Assembly (NCBI RefSeq): GCF_905220415.1
Contig: NC_059546.1
Coordinates: 4,154,001 to 4,218,000 of the forward strand
DNA: 64,000 bases
Origin: Colias croceus
Taxonomy: Eukaryota; Arthropoda; Insecta; Lepidoptera; Pieridae
Reading direction: 5' to 3'
Position numbers and translations under genes: made by a program. The first letter of the stretch is position 1. Each line of letters starts with the position of its first letter. This document shows positions 13,081 to 24,700 of this stretch, one piece after another. The notes beneath the pieces were generated by a model that worked only from the letters and a program-made list of their open reading frames with translations, did not search any database and was not told where the DNA came from.

Positions 13081-15807
13081 TTAGTACTTTTTAAACTTTT
13101 TTTTAGTATTTTTTTTTTTCACCAATTAAGATTTTAAGATTTATAAAAGGTGCTCAGGTGTATTCATAGGAACAATGAACAATTTTGAAAAGCGCGCCAT
13201 CTAGCGGTGATTTTCTACACTAGCTGAAGATTCGTGACGTTTACTTGTATTCGTTTTTAACTTTGTTTATGTACCTAATTACTAATTAGGTTTAAAACCT
13301 TTTTCATGATTTACATATAGAAGAGGTACAAAAAATAAAGCACATTTAAATGTAAGGTGTTGAATTTAAACGAATTGAAAATTTTAGATCGTGCCGATAT
13401 TATGTATGAACGATTATAAATATTTATAATTTAATATCAAATAAATGCACACAAAATGATATACCAACAGCCAGGAGGCATAGACAAAAAATTACTGACC
13501 ACGGCGGTCAATAACAATTTATCAAAGCTAACATCAATAATTCATTCTATTAAAACAGAAGCATGCTGTAATTAGCGCAATTACTGGACCACCCAGGAAA
13601 TAAGCCGAAGTTGTAAGAAATATTACATGAATTTATCTTTTGAGCCCAAGGGCTAAACGCATTCTTCACCTTTATCGAACAAGAAATAAGGTTAAGCCAC
13701 ATACGTAATTAAAGGTGAATTAAACGGAACGATGACAATAGATGAACGCCGTTGTTCCAAGATCGTGGGTAAGATAGCACATTTAATTTATAAACCTTAT
13801 ACATCTTTGCTTACGCGTAATCGCACTCGTGTGTGGAAAGATAGGTATAGCGACTCCGTACAATATGTAATTTTTAATGTAGGTACCTATGTACCTATTC
13901 AGTGAAATTTTTTGGTATCAATAAAAAGGTATTAAGTAACAAACCTACTTGGTACCATTATAAGAAACCGGTATCATGCCTTTTTGAGAATAAAGATCAT
14001 GCAAGCACAAATATATCGGATAAGGTAATATTGTAATTAAAAATAAATAATAGAAGATGGGTAAATAGTCGCAATATACGGATATAAAATTAGAAAATAA
14101 TTTCGGGTAGCTCTAAGGGCGCTAACAATTTTAAAGGTATTTATGACCCCGATTGTAGTGTAATTATTTGCCTAAAGTGGTATGGTTTAATATAGACCGG
14201 GTTGGGTCTATTCGACCCTTACATATGAGCTAACTTTCGGAATGTAAACAATTACTGAGGGAAAAATTAATGTACAAAGTTTTGGTTAAGAATTTTTGTA
14301 CGTAATAAATAAACTTTGTTAAAGTTGAGTAGAGTGAATTATTAAGGGCTTTAACAATTTATTTGAAATATTTTAATGATACCTTGTTTAACTATTAAAG
14401 GCATGTTGCTTTTTACATTAAACTATGTATTTTTTTATCAAATCTTCCTTTTTTGTTTCTTTAAATACTTTGCTTTACTTTGCAAGGGTGCAACAGTTTA
14501 GATGATTAGAGAAGCATAAAACCGAGCCATATCTAAAATAAAGCGATAAACAATAATTGTTTGTCGATTACTTCATCATATCACCTATTAACACCAAAAC
14601 TCTTGCCACAGCACACAAATTGGCGGCACATGAAGAATATCTGCTAAATTCAGTGCAGCCACAATTTGTCTCTATCTACAGTCTCATAAATATTTCTTGT
14701 GGCTTAGTGTTTATCTACACGAGTTATTGTACATTATGTGGGAACAATTACGCGTACATTAATCACCGAAGTCCTGTACTGTGCCCAACCCTTCTATTAC
14801 ACCCTTTAGAGGACCCCCTGTAAAGCTACTTCACACTTGATTAGCTGAGGCGACTTCGCAACTAAGTTGTTCTGGGCTTGAAATATTGCCGCATCTATAT
14901 TTTTATAGCTTTTGTTACTTTAAGTGAGGATTGTTTGAATGCTTTCTTCGTAAGCTTGTGCAGTCCCGTGCATTCTGGCTTTTGATAAGTTATAAATTCT
15001 GCCAAAAATTTTATAGTTTGAGTAATTTTTAGCATGACTATAATGCTTCGTTTTGGTCCAGTAAATATTTGTAAAAGGTATTCGAGTTCCTATGTAGGTA
15101 TATAAATCATATACCTACTCATATTGAATTGACGTTTTAAAATAAATATGAATCAATATTATATACACGATATATAGTTTCCGGTTATGAGAGGAAACTA
15201 TTGACATTTATCATCATAAATTTTTATAATATCCGATACATAGGTAATATTATTTAATATTTATAATAAGGAAAACATTAGTTCAAAAACACAGAGTAAG
15301 AATTAAGAAATAATTTCTGAAACTCGCTTAAGGGTTGCACGGTCATTAATAATTTAGCGGGAACAAATGAGTTGACTGAGATAAATTATTATAACCTGTT
15401 AATTCTCATCAAGATAATGCACGGATAATTTACCGGGAATTTAAAATAAATAATATAAAAATGTTTTTAACCTAGAAGATTTAAAATTTAGGTTTAAAAT
15501 ACAAGAAATAGATACTTCGGTAAAACTGGAAACAAACTTTGTAACACTTCGAGTGCTTTTTTTCTCTATGGATTTCGAATTTATTAAGTCATTATCATTA
15601 TTTTTTGCCCATTCTTTTAAAGACACTAATTCAACATAACGGCATTTTAGAACGTTAAACCCGTTCTAACACAACACTACACTAATGTATTAAATATTTA
15701 GGGAGTGGAGCGTTCTTGACCTATCGCCTCATAGAAAATTTGATCTAACTATAGTTTTAATATCAAATATCATTAACTATAAAAAGAGTAAAAAATGTTA
15801 ATTTATT

Positions 15808-15948
15808 CAAAATACGATTACGTAATTTAATGTAAACATTTTTTTTTTAATTTATTACATATTCTAAGTTCAAGTTCGTCGAGTGTTTGAATCATCATCA
15901 TCATGATGATTAAAAAATGTTTACATTAAATTACGTAATCGTATCAAA
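15808..15948. mobile_element. Miniature inverted-repeat element (133 bp) with CAAA duplication
   Basis: A 33-bp perfect terminal inverted repeat occupies 15812-15844 and 15912-15944. The direct repeat CAAA flanks both ends (15808-15811 and 15945-15948) and is a plausible 4-bp target-site duplication. The 67-nt middle carries a second palindrome built on ATC/GAT triplets (15890-15911). There is no coding capacity. Perfect arms suggest a recent insertion or continued pairing. The superfamily is unknown, and a 4-bp duplication could be chance. Confidence 0.65.
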
Positions 15949-16539
15949 CTAACTGATGTTGTGGAGGAAATTTCACTACTTAGGTATGTTCAATCAGTCA
16001 AACAAACTTTTTGAAAGCCGACTAAAAGAAGATTACAAAATGTACCCACCGTAATAATTTGTAGTAACATACCTAGTACCCGTAGTTAAAATACAATTAA
16101 AATACTTGATTGCACATCCTCCACAATATTAATAGCTTTTAGATTTAATATGGGGACATGGGATAATACTATATGGTGGTCAGGTGTTTCAGAAGGGTCC
16201 ACTCGAAGGTTCGGTCACAGTCAGAGGTTTTCAATGATTTATCGGCCTCTTATTGATATCCTTTTAATCTTGCAGTTGAAAAGGGAGCGAGTGAAATATG
16301 GCAGTATGTATTGCACGGGAAGTACTATCTAGTAATTACATAGTTTAGTAAGGAATTATTGAGGATATTTCAGAGAAAATGCTTTGAATTTTTTCATAAT
16401 TAAATTATCAGTAATCAAGGGACATGACCTTATATTTTTATCGTTCAATGCAAAGAGGGATATTGATATACAAGTCTGTTGGGTGAACAATGTATATTAG
16501 TTGTTTTAAGCTTAAAGTAATAGAAGATTTACTTTATGG
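15949..16539. other. AT-rich non-coding stretch
   Basis: No gene is supported. A 60-codon frame at 16150-16332 has no recognisable domain and an AT-driven composition. Nothing else stands out. Confidence 0.4.
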
Positions 16540-17180
16540 ATAAATTGGTCCCCATTTAGCATCAGTACCGATATCACAATACCGGCTGCCAGCCGATTTA
16601 AATTTATTTCGGACGTCGGTAACTTCCAATTTAAACCTCTTAATCCTCTATGATGTATGTCGGTATTCAGCTGGATTAAAAGTTCCACGGAAAATAACCG
16701 GGAAAACCTTTTCCGGGGTCGAATTGACCCGGGCAAGAGCGGGATTAGGCGGCCGGGATTGGATATACATAAATCTCATGCAAGGCTTTAGGGCCGACGC
16801 AATTAAGCCTCTCTCGCTGATATGTCATTTTGTGACGAGCGTCGGGTCCGAGCGATACTAATCGCATAATCCCGCGTGTATAAATACATAATTTCAATAT
16901 TAAAATTCAGCGGCGGCTGCGTGGCGTTCACAATGGACGCTCACCGTGCATTGCGTCATAAATAATTCAATTTCATAGTAATAAAATACGCGTGACCGGG
17001 ACTACGGCGTGAAAACTTTTCAGCAATTACGGGTTGAATATAACAAAAAGCGCGTATCGATCGGCCGGCGCGGCGGGGTCGACGAGGCCCGTCCGACACA
17101 CTCGTAACTCATGCATCAGCTTGCGCGGAAGGGTTGGCCGCGAGTGCAGCTCCGATGACTTATAGTTTGTATTAATACGC
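16540..17180. other. CpG-rich island, possible regulatory region
   Basis: About 640 bp markedly richer in GC and CpG than both sides, with elements such as tcggccggcgcggcggggtc near 17060 and a cggcggctgcgtggcg stretch near 16910. A TATA-like tataaata lies at about 16877-16885, and an ATG with a 10-codon frame follows at 16933. The 74-codon reverse-strand frame at 16512-16736 lacks any recognisable domain. The composition fits an enhancer, a promoter or a conserved non-coding element near a developmental gene. That reading is inference from base composition alone. Confidence 0.35.
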
Positions 17181-19099
17181 TCCAACACACGAATCCGATC
17201 CGAGAGGGTTAATTAATTCAGTCTGAAAAGGTACCCGCTTTATGGCACACTTATCTCACTAAATTAAGTGCACTCCATGCGTGCCCTCTGATGTTATACG
17301 AAATTAAGATAATTGTAACATCGTAATTGAACAGCCAGACATTGTACCTACTTTTGATTTATGAAGCCTTCATTAATTATCGGTCGGATTCGTTTTTATT
17401 TAAAACAGCCCGCAATATAAATATTATGCAGCGAATAAAAATTCCTGACATTACGCGGAGCAATTGATAAAATTTCTTACATACAGTAATATTTGCAAAT
17501 ATATCGAATTACGCTAGCATACCGAGCGGCATATCTATAATTTTAATTACAAAAAGCTAAGGATACAACGCAACGGCTTAGCAATTTTATTTTTTTTTAT
17601 TTTTCATCGCAAAACAAATAAGAACATTGATAATTATTCAGAGTCCATCCCACCTTTGTGAGAGAGTAAAAACTATGCATTAAAGCAGCTACTCTACATA
17701 GCCAGCCCATAAATGACTGATTTATTGCAGTTTAATTACGGCAATTAGTTACGCCTCCGGTGTTATAATTCCCATTGACATGTTTTAGAAACGGCTTAGA
17801 TCATATATAAAAAGTAACGTTTACGTTACGTTCCATGTTGATTGATCATAAATAAAGATGGCGGAAAAAATGATCGATTAACACTTTATGCTTCTTCGAT
17901 CATCAAGCTCTGCTTGTTACAGAGTTTATCAAGATTACATGGAGCCAATCAGAAGCAGGTATTTGATCAGCAATCTTAACGCCTTTAAATCAATTTGAAA
18001 AGTGCATAAAGTCGATTTCTAAAATTCAACCGGACTACGCTCATATTTGAATCATAATCATATTGATAGATATATTATATTTAGGTAAGTGTGATTAATT
18101 ATTTAATAACTATGAAATCCATATCACACAAAAAATTAACAAAAAATAATAAGAGAGCGTCTTCCACACTTAAATAGCCGGATATGGCAGAGCAGCCATT
18201 AAAATTAGGGTTGGGCACAACAGGCGACTAGGGCAGGGCCCCGCGCAACGGGAAACGCGCCCAAAAAAACAACCCAAAAGAATTTGGAACGTCTCACAAA
18301 GATTTGATCTTGCGAATTACCTGCTTATGAAATGAGCGAAATTATAAAGCTATTAGTTACGTTGGTAATTTAGTTCGACATAATTTGGAGAGATTGGGCA
18401 GGTTGTGTGATGGAGGGTAATCAAAAAGCTCTTTGCTATCGGACATCGGTACATACAATTACTATGTAACAACCTTTAATATCCAGGTAGGGAACGCAGC
18501 TAATATAATATCCTTGATTTCCATTTTATTAAATTATTAAATTATCTAAGGGACGCTTAGAATATTCTGAGGTCTAAGGTAAGAATAACATCTATTTATG
18601 GAGATGACATTCTTTATGTACAATGTAAACGGATTATTATAAAAATACATATTTATTTTTTATGATATGTCAATTAAGACTTGGAATATAATAATATGCA
18701 TGCCACACGTGTCTAATGTCTATGTTAGTTTTAGATTTCTAGATTTATTTTTGCTCTTGGCTCTATTTTTCTTATTACAAAACAATTATTAGACATATAT
18801 CTACGATAAGTAACTCTAATTAGTAGGTAGGTATGTATGAATATAATTAATGTTACCTAAATCTGAATAAATACGTTACTTAATAGATGCGTTTAAATAA
18901 AAACTTAATTTAAAAATTATTAATCATAAAACTTCTACCTACCTACTATAGGTATTAAAATTAAACCTTATTGTTAAATACTTTAAGGAAATATCCTCCT
19001 AAAATATATAAGTCCATTACTCGCATTGCATTACATCACCAATATACCAATTGCACTCTGCCGGACTTCCTACCTAAAATGAAGCATTGAGATACGAGT
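17181..19099. other. AT-rich left flank of the LINE
   Basis: No gene is supported. Around 17850-18015 the motif pair aacactttatgc and gcataaagtcgat hints at a degraded inverted repeat. AGGTAGGTA at about 18824-18833 and CTACCTACCTAC near 18936-18946 are further copies of the dispersed motif. The final bases before the LINE read acgagtaggta. Confidence 0.4.
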
Positions 19100-19104
19100 A
19101 GGTA

Positions 19105-19434
19105 GCCCCCCCCGTGGTCCAAGCCCCCCGTGGTCCAAGCCCCCCCCGTGGTCCAAGCCTTGTCGCGGCGGAGGGGCTCAGTAGCTTGGGGTGCAAGCCA
19201 GCACCTTGAGTGAAGCGAATATGGACCGAGCTGGTTGCTCTCTGTACCTCTCTTATTAGAAGAGTAAATAGGAGATGCATGGCGCTTTGGCGCGTGTCTG
19301 TGGCTCAAAGGGGCCAGCGGAGCTTTTGCTCGCAGGATGGCAGACAGGGCCGGGAGTTCTTCGGGACTGCGGGGAAGACAACCCCTATAAAAATTACCCC
19401 AATCCTAAGTCAGTGACACTCGGCGAGAGGATGA
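19105..19434 (+). promoter_or_regulatory. LINE 5' leader (internal promoter/5' UTR)
   Basis: About 330 bp between the inferred 5' junction and the ORF1 ATG. Full-length elements of this clade carry an internal promoter here; no specific core element can be named from the sequence. It opens with a C-rich tandem repeat. An upstream frame begins at the ATG at 19275 and runs to 19460, overlapping the first ORF1 ATG. A second out-of-frame ATG sits at 19431. Either could reduce initiation at 19435. The exact transcription start is not known; the left edge is set where the host-like AGGTA ends. Confidence 0.6.
19106..19157 (+). repeat. C-rich tandem repeat, three units
   Basis: Three units of a C-tract plus gtggtccaag: 19106-19123 (8 C), 19124-19139 (6 C) and 19140-19157 (8 C). 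Short tandem repeats in the 5' leader are common among LINEs and often carry promoter activity, which is inference here. The reverse strand holds G-runs of 8, 6 and 8, enough to make a G-quadruplex. The variable C-tract length is what polymerase slippage would give. Confidence 0.85.
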
Positions 19435-21756
19435 ATGGTCGGTGGGAATCCGGCAGATAGAGATGTCTCAGGGGAGCGCCCCCTGGTTAACAAAAAAAAA
19501 GCAAAAATGGAGGTCAATAAAACTAAAACTACTCCAGGAGGGTACCACCTCGCTTCGAGTGTGGAGAATCCCTCACGGGACTGTCCCGACGGGACAGTAC
19601 CGTCAGCCCCATCGTATTCTGGAGGGGGCACTGGCCGCCATATGGGTGATGCATCAGGCCCTAATGCTACTGAGAAACTGACCACTGGCAAACGACTAAC
19701 GGAGACCGATAAGCTTAGCGAAACGGAACGTGGGGTGGAGGCGCGCACCCAAACGGGGCGTGTTGAAACCAGAAGGAGGAAGACTGGACCCAGTGGGCTG
19801 TCCACGGCAACGTCCGTAGATAGTCTCATGACGGTCCAGTCATATGAGGAGGATAGACTGTGGGCCAAGCGAAAGCGGTCCTCTGGAGCGAGCTGCTCAG
19901 GCTCCTCCACGGAAGAAGGCCGAACGCGGCAGGCCAAGAAAGCCTCGAAAAGGGGCAAAGGGCGAGGGGCTGCAGCAGCGGGGTTCTGTGCAGGTACAGC
20001 CTCTGCAAGAAAGACCTTAGCGGACATGACAGCCGCTAGGAAGGCCTTGTCGCGCGTACGGAGGGAATCGGAGCTCGAGGCTAGCGAGGAAACGCAGGTC
20101 ACCCGAGCCTCTCGAGCCGGTACCTCCCGCGCTGGAGAAACTGGGGACGGACGTCTTGCCGACGATTCTGCCGCGGCCCTCCAACGCCGTATAGAGGAGA
20201 GCCTGGATGCCATCGAGCAGGTGCGTGCAAAATCGACAAACCTAAGGGTGGCATTCAAACGTTCCCTCAAGGAAGCCTCGGACACCATTCAAGAAGCGGC
20301 GGTGCTTCTTGCACAGCGTACTGCATCAGAGGAGACGCGGCAGCTGCAAGCTGCGAATACCCAGTTACAGGCGGAAATCGCGGGCCTCCGAAAAGAGATG
20401 GGAGAGCTTAGGGCTATCATAGGGACCGCACAGCCCATGCAAACGCGAGTGGACTCTGATCTGACCGCGGAGATTTTGCGGCAGGTCGGGGGAATGGTGG
20501 ACGCCCGGTTAGAAGCGTTGGAGTTGCCTCCAAAAAGGTGTGTAAGGCCCCCATTGGCGGGGGATGGCAGGGTTGAGGGAATGGCGGTTGGGCAAGCCCC
20601 AACCGAGGACTTTCCTCCTCTTCCGCCGCCAAAGCCCCCTAATGGGGCACCAGCGAAAGGTGCTGCTCCAGCAAAGGTGAGAAAACCGGAACAGCCTGCT
20701 GCGCAGCCTGCAAAACCGGGTCCAGCTGCAAAAGCCAAGGGGAAGGGCAAGGGGAAGGCTGCACGGCAGCCGGAAAAGACCAAGCCAGCTGACAAGGCTG
20801 TGCCCACCACTTCTTCTGCTCCCCAGTTCCAGCCACGGCTGGAGCAGGAATGGACGGTCGTCGGAAAGAAGGGCAAGGCGAAAAAGAAAAAGGGGCCGGC
20901 GCGAGTGCGCTCGAGGGCGCAGAGGTTGCGCAATCCTTCGTCCTCGGCTGTCGTTATTGCTCTGCAGCCAGGCGCAGTGGAGCAAGGCGTCACCTATGCC
21001 TCTATAATGGCTGGATCACGCCAAAAGATTGATTTGGCGGAAATCGGTGTAGGTGCGCTGCGGTTCAAGCGTGCCGCGACTGGGGCAAGGATCTTAGAAG
21101 TCCCTGGTGCCGCAAGCTCGAAGGAGGCAGATGCTCTCGCTGCAAAGCTGCGGGAGATTTGGGACGAAGGCACCGTCAAGGTTTCCAGGCCGGTGAAATG
21201 CGCTGAAGTGCACATCATCGGCTTGGACGACTCGGCGGCTGTTGAAGATGTCGTGGCTGCGATTTCTCGGGCAGGAGAATGCCCTACAGAACACGTTAAG
21301 TGTAGTGGACTGCGCGTGGGCTCTCGCGGCTCGACTTCAGCCTGGGTGAGCTGCCCGATAGCCGCGGCAAAGAAGGTGGCACAGGTAGGCCGTATCCAAG
21401 TAGGGTGGATCTCTGCAAGTGTCACGCTTGGCAAGGTGAAGCCACAGCGTTGCTTCCGCTGCCTAGAGGTGGGGCACGTAAGAGCCGAGTGCAATTCGCT
21501 CGTAGATAGGAGCAACGTCTGTTTCCGATGTGGAGAAACAGGCCACAAGGCCGGGGAATGTTCTGCCTCCGCCGCTCGCTGCGTTCTATGCTCCGAGGCC
21601 AAGCTACCGGCAGGCCATCGGCTCGGGGGCCCAGCTTGCAAGGCTCCCAAGCGGAAAAGAGGAAATCGGGGACGCGATGGTCCAGGTACCGCGCCGTGTC
21701 CTTGTCCCGCGCCCGTCGAGGCGAATGTGATGGTTAGCGAAATGGAAACGCAGTAA
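19435..21756 (+). CDS. LINE ORF1, gag-like RNA-binding protein
   Basis: 773 codons. In related elements this protein binds the element RNA and forms the ribonucleoprotein particle. Residues 1-240 are hydrophilic and Ser/Thr/Arg/Lys-rich. Residues about 245-330 are Ala/Gln/Glu/Leu-rich and likely coiled coil. Residues 395-490 are a Pro/Ala/Lys-rich basic linker. Residues about 505-665 would correspond to the RRM-like region of R1-type ORF1 proteins. Three zinc knuckles follow: C673-X2-C-X4-H-X4-C686, C696-X2-C-X4-H-X4-C709, and a longer third, C716-X2-C-X8-H728-X6-C735. The start is uncertain: the ATG at 19435 has a poor context and is overlapped by upstream frames, whereas Met25 (ATG at 19507, AAAATGG) has a strong one. 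The stop overlaps ORF2 by one base. Long reverse-strand open frames here are by-products of GC-rich codon use. Confidence 0.93.
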   Translation: MVGGNPADRDVSGERPLVNKKKAKMEVNKTKTTPGGYHLASSVENPSRDCPDGTVPSAPSYSGGGTGRHMGDASGPNATEKLTTGKRLTETDKLSETERGVEARTQTGRVETRRRKTGPSGLSTATSVDSLMTVQSYEEDRLWAKRKRSSGASCSGSSTEEGRTRQAKKASKRGKGRGAAAAGFCAGTASARKTLADMTAARKALSRVRRESELEASEETQVTRASRAGTSRAGETGDGRLADDSAAALQRRIEESLDAIEQVRAKSTNLRVAFKRSLKEASDTIQEAAVLLAQRTASEETRQLQAANTQLQAEIAGLRKEMGELRAIIGTAQPMQTRVDSDLTAEILRQVGGMVDARLEALELPPKRCVRPPLAGDGRVEGMAVGQAPTEDFPPLPPPKPPNGAPAKGAAPAKVRKPEQPAAQPAKPGPAAKAKGKGKGKAARQPEKTKPADKAVPTTSSAPQFQPRLEQEWTVVGKKGKAKKKKGPARVRSRAQRLRNPSSSAVVIALQPGAVEQGVTYASIMAGSRQKIDLAEIGVGALRFKRAATGARILEVPGAASSKEADALAAKLREIWDEGTVKVSRPVKCAEVHIIGLDDSAAVEDVVAAISRAGECPTEHVKCSGLRVGSRGSTSAWVSCPIAAAKKVAQVGRIQVGWISASVTLGKVKPQRCFRCLEVGHVRAECNSLVDRSNVCFRCGETGHKAGECSASAARCVLCSEAKLPAGHRLGGPACKAPKRKRGNRGRDGPGTAPCPCPAPVEANVMVSEMETQ

Positions 21757-21758
21757 TG
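21754..21758 (+). promoter_or_regulatory. TAATG stop-start overlap joining ORF1 and ORF2
   Basis: The ORF1 stop TAA (21754-21756) shares its last A with the ORF2 ATG (21756-21758). In the R1-clade element SART1 the same UAAUG arrangement was shown to let ribosomes terminate and restart, producing ORF2 at a low level. The same mechanism is inferred here from position alone. Just upstream, gatggttagcgaaatggaaa contains other ATGs; whether local RNA structure assists restart cannot be judged by eye. Confidence 0.8.
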
Positions 21759-24700
21759 GCTCTACTCCATTTCCTCCAAGGCAATATCAACCACTGCGCC
21801 GGAGCCCAGGATCTTTTGCTCCAGAGTCTGGCGGAGTGGCAGATAGATGTGGCGGTGGTGGCTGAGCCCTATTTCGTACCGTCCCGGGACAACTGGGCGG
21901 CTGACTTGGATGGACTGGTGACGCTCGTAACGCAGGGCGGCACAGTAATGGAAAGGGTAGTCCGGCGGCGGGGTTGTGTCTCGGCCTCGATCAAGGGTAA
22001 CACAGTGATCGGGGTCTACTTCTCTCCCAACCGTGGCCTGGACGAATTCGAGCGGTTCTTGGCAGATCTGGGGGAACTGATTGACCTAGCTCCTTCGCAG
22101 CCCGTGCTTCTGGCCGGAGATTTCAATGCCAAATCAATTGCATGGGGATCATCGGTGAGAAATGCGCGGGGTGCGGTGCTGCAGGAGTGGGCGGTCGCGG
22201 CTGATCTCTCGGTCGTAAATCGCGGGAGTGAGCTTACCTGCGTGCGGCAAAGAGGGGGCTCCATCGTCGACATCACCTTCGCTAGCCCCCCCCTTGCAAG
22301 GCGAATTACTGACTGGAGGGTTGTTACTGATGTGGAAACGCTGTCGGACCACAGATACATCCGCTTCAGCGTCTCTGCGCCATCCGCGTTTCGCGGTGAG
22401 CCTTCCCTAAATGGTGGACGTCCGCGTTGGTCGATTCGTAGTCTCGATAAGGAACTCCTAATTGAGGCTGCCATAGTTCAGGCATGGATCCCTGCACCGC
22501 GGATCGCAACAACAGTAGAGGACGATGCAGCGTGGATGGCTGATGCCATGGCGCAGGTGTGTGATGCGGCCATGAGTAGAGTTCGCTCGAATCCGCGCAG
22601 AAGACCGATGTATTGGTGGTCCACCGAAATTGCCCAGCTGCGCGCATCCTGCGTGGCTGCGAGGCGGGCGTACACCAGGCATCGGCGCCGGAGTGGACGG
22701 GATGAAGTGGAGGAAGCGCAACTGTATGCCTCCTACAGGGAGTGCGTTACCTCTCTGCAAGAGGCAATCAGCAGCGCCAAGGATAGAGCATGGGAAGAGA
22801 TGCTCGAGGGTCTGAACCGGGTGCCGTGGGGTCGGCCGTATAAACGGGTGAGGCAGAAGCTCCGCCCGTGGGCTCCGCCCCTGTCTCAGTCTCTCGAGCC
22901 CCGTCTGCTAGAACAGGTTGTGGTGTCTCTGTTCCCGGACCGAGGAAGATACTCTCCTCCGCCGATGGCGGCGACACCTGCGTCACAGGAGGAGCTTGCA
23001 GAAGAAATCCCTGCCGTTACCCATGAGGAGTTGGAGGCGGCAGTTACGCGGCTTAAAGGGAAAAACACTGCTCCTGGACCTGACGGGGTACCTGGTCGAG
23101 CGTGGGTGCTAGCGTTGGAAGCCCTCGGGCCCCGTGTGGAGCGGTTGTTTTCGGCTTGCCTTGAGCGGGGCCAATTTCCCCGTAGGTGGAAGACAGGGAA
23201 TTTGGTCCTGTTAAGAAAGGAGGGGCGCCCGCGCGATTCGCCCTCAGCGTACAGGCCTATTGTATTGCTTGACGAGGTGAGCAAGCTTTTTGAGCGCGTT
23301 TTCGCAGCTCGCCTCGTCAACCATTTGGAGGGAGTGGGACCAGACCTCAGCGGGAACCAGTTCGGCTTTCGCCGTGGTCGGTCAACACTCGACGCGATAT
23401 CTCGCGTGAGAGCCACCGCAGAAGATGCGGCCGCTAGTGGAGAAGTCCTCCTGGCGGTGTCTTTGGACATCGCCAACGCGTTTAATACCCTACCGTGGGG
23501 CAGTATCCTGCAAGCTCTCCACTATCATCGCGTGCCGGGCTACATGGTGCGACTGCTGCGGTCATACCTATCAGATAGGACTGTTGCCTATCCAACCCGC
23601 GATGGATGGAGTGAGAGGGAAATGTCGTGCGGTGTCCCACAGGGGTCGGTCCTCGGGCCTCTTCTGTGGAACATCGGGTACGACTGGGTCCTGCGCGCCA
23701 CTAACCTCCCAGGTGTTGGCGTAACTTGTTACGCCGACGATACTCTGGTGACTGCGCGTGGGGCTACATATGAGGAGGCAGCTTTATTAGCTACCACGGG
23801 AGTTGAGCAGGTGGTGTGCCGCATCCGGCGGTTGGGACTACGGGTGGCGCTGGAGAAATCCGAAGCCATCTTCTTTCCCGGTCGCCGGAGGCTGCATAGC
23901 GCAGGCTCAGAGATCCGGGTGGATGGGGTAGCGATCAGGGTCACCACCACCATGAGATACCTAGGCATCGTGTTGGATAGCCGATGGAGGTTTACGGAGC
24001 ACTTCCGTCGCCTCGCCCCCCGTCTTGTAGGGGCGGCCGGAGCACTGGGAAGTTTGCTGCCAAACCTTAGAGGTGCTGGGGGTGGGTGTCGCCGGCTATA
24101 CACTGGCGTAATCCGCTCCATGGCCCTCTACGGGGCCCCCATCTGGGCAGACACCCTGAGCGCCCGTACCAGACCCCTCTTGCGGAGGCCGCAGCGGGTC
24201 ATGGCGCTCAGGGTAGTTAGGGCATACCGCACGGTGTCTTTCGAGGCTGCCTGCGTAATGGCCGGAACGCCGCCATGGGATCTGGACGCCGAGATGCTAG
24301 CGGACGTGTATCGCCGCGTCTCGGCGTCTAGGTCACATGGGGTGAATCCTTCCTACGAGGAAGTAGAGGAGTGGAGGGCCGAGGCTGTCGAGCGGCGGTT
24401 CCGGGAGTGGGAACGCCGGCTCGAGGAGCCCAGCGCGGGTGAGTGGACGGTTGCGGCCATACGTCCAGTCCTCCAAGAGTGGTGCGACAGGCGGCACGGG
24501 GCCATAACCTTCCGCCTTACGCAGATACTGTCCGGGCACGGCTGCTTCGGGCGGTACCTGTGTAAAGTCGCGAGGAGGGAACCCAGCATGGTCTGCCACT
24601 GGTGTGCCTGCCCGGAGGACACGGCTGATCACACCCTTGCCGTGTGCCCCGCGTGGGCCGAGCCCCGTGCTCGCTTAGTCGCGATAATCGGGCCGGATCT

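Larger units (their letters stand above)
4142..15807. other. Long AT-rich non-coding interval
   Basis: No supported gene in about 11.7 kb. Short open frames at 4587-4769, 4913-5173, 5844-6098 and 14557-14823 either begin with non-ATG codons or have AT-driven composition and no recognisable domain. Visible structure includes an 18-bp palindrome near 10750-10767 (core acaaatttgt), a spaced inverted repeat at 10093-10165, and a cluster of AGGTA/TACCT motifs at about 12660-13080. Near 13187-13206 is a GCGCCATCTAGCGG-type motif that recurs in insect repeats. Small GC-rich pockets near 8755-8850 and 12300-12400 could be regulatory, but nothing proves it. Confidence 0.4.

Noticed and set aside
19410..20288. 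292-codon open frame on the reverse strand inside the LINE
   Set aside because: Antisense shadow of ORF1, caused by GC-rich codon use. The plus-strand protein has real zinc knuckles and the reverse frame has no domain. The same holds for other reverse frames at 20289-20993, 20994-21650, 22016-22474, 22886-23476 and 23729-24121.
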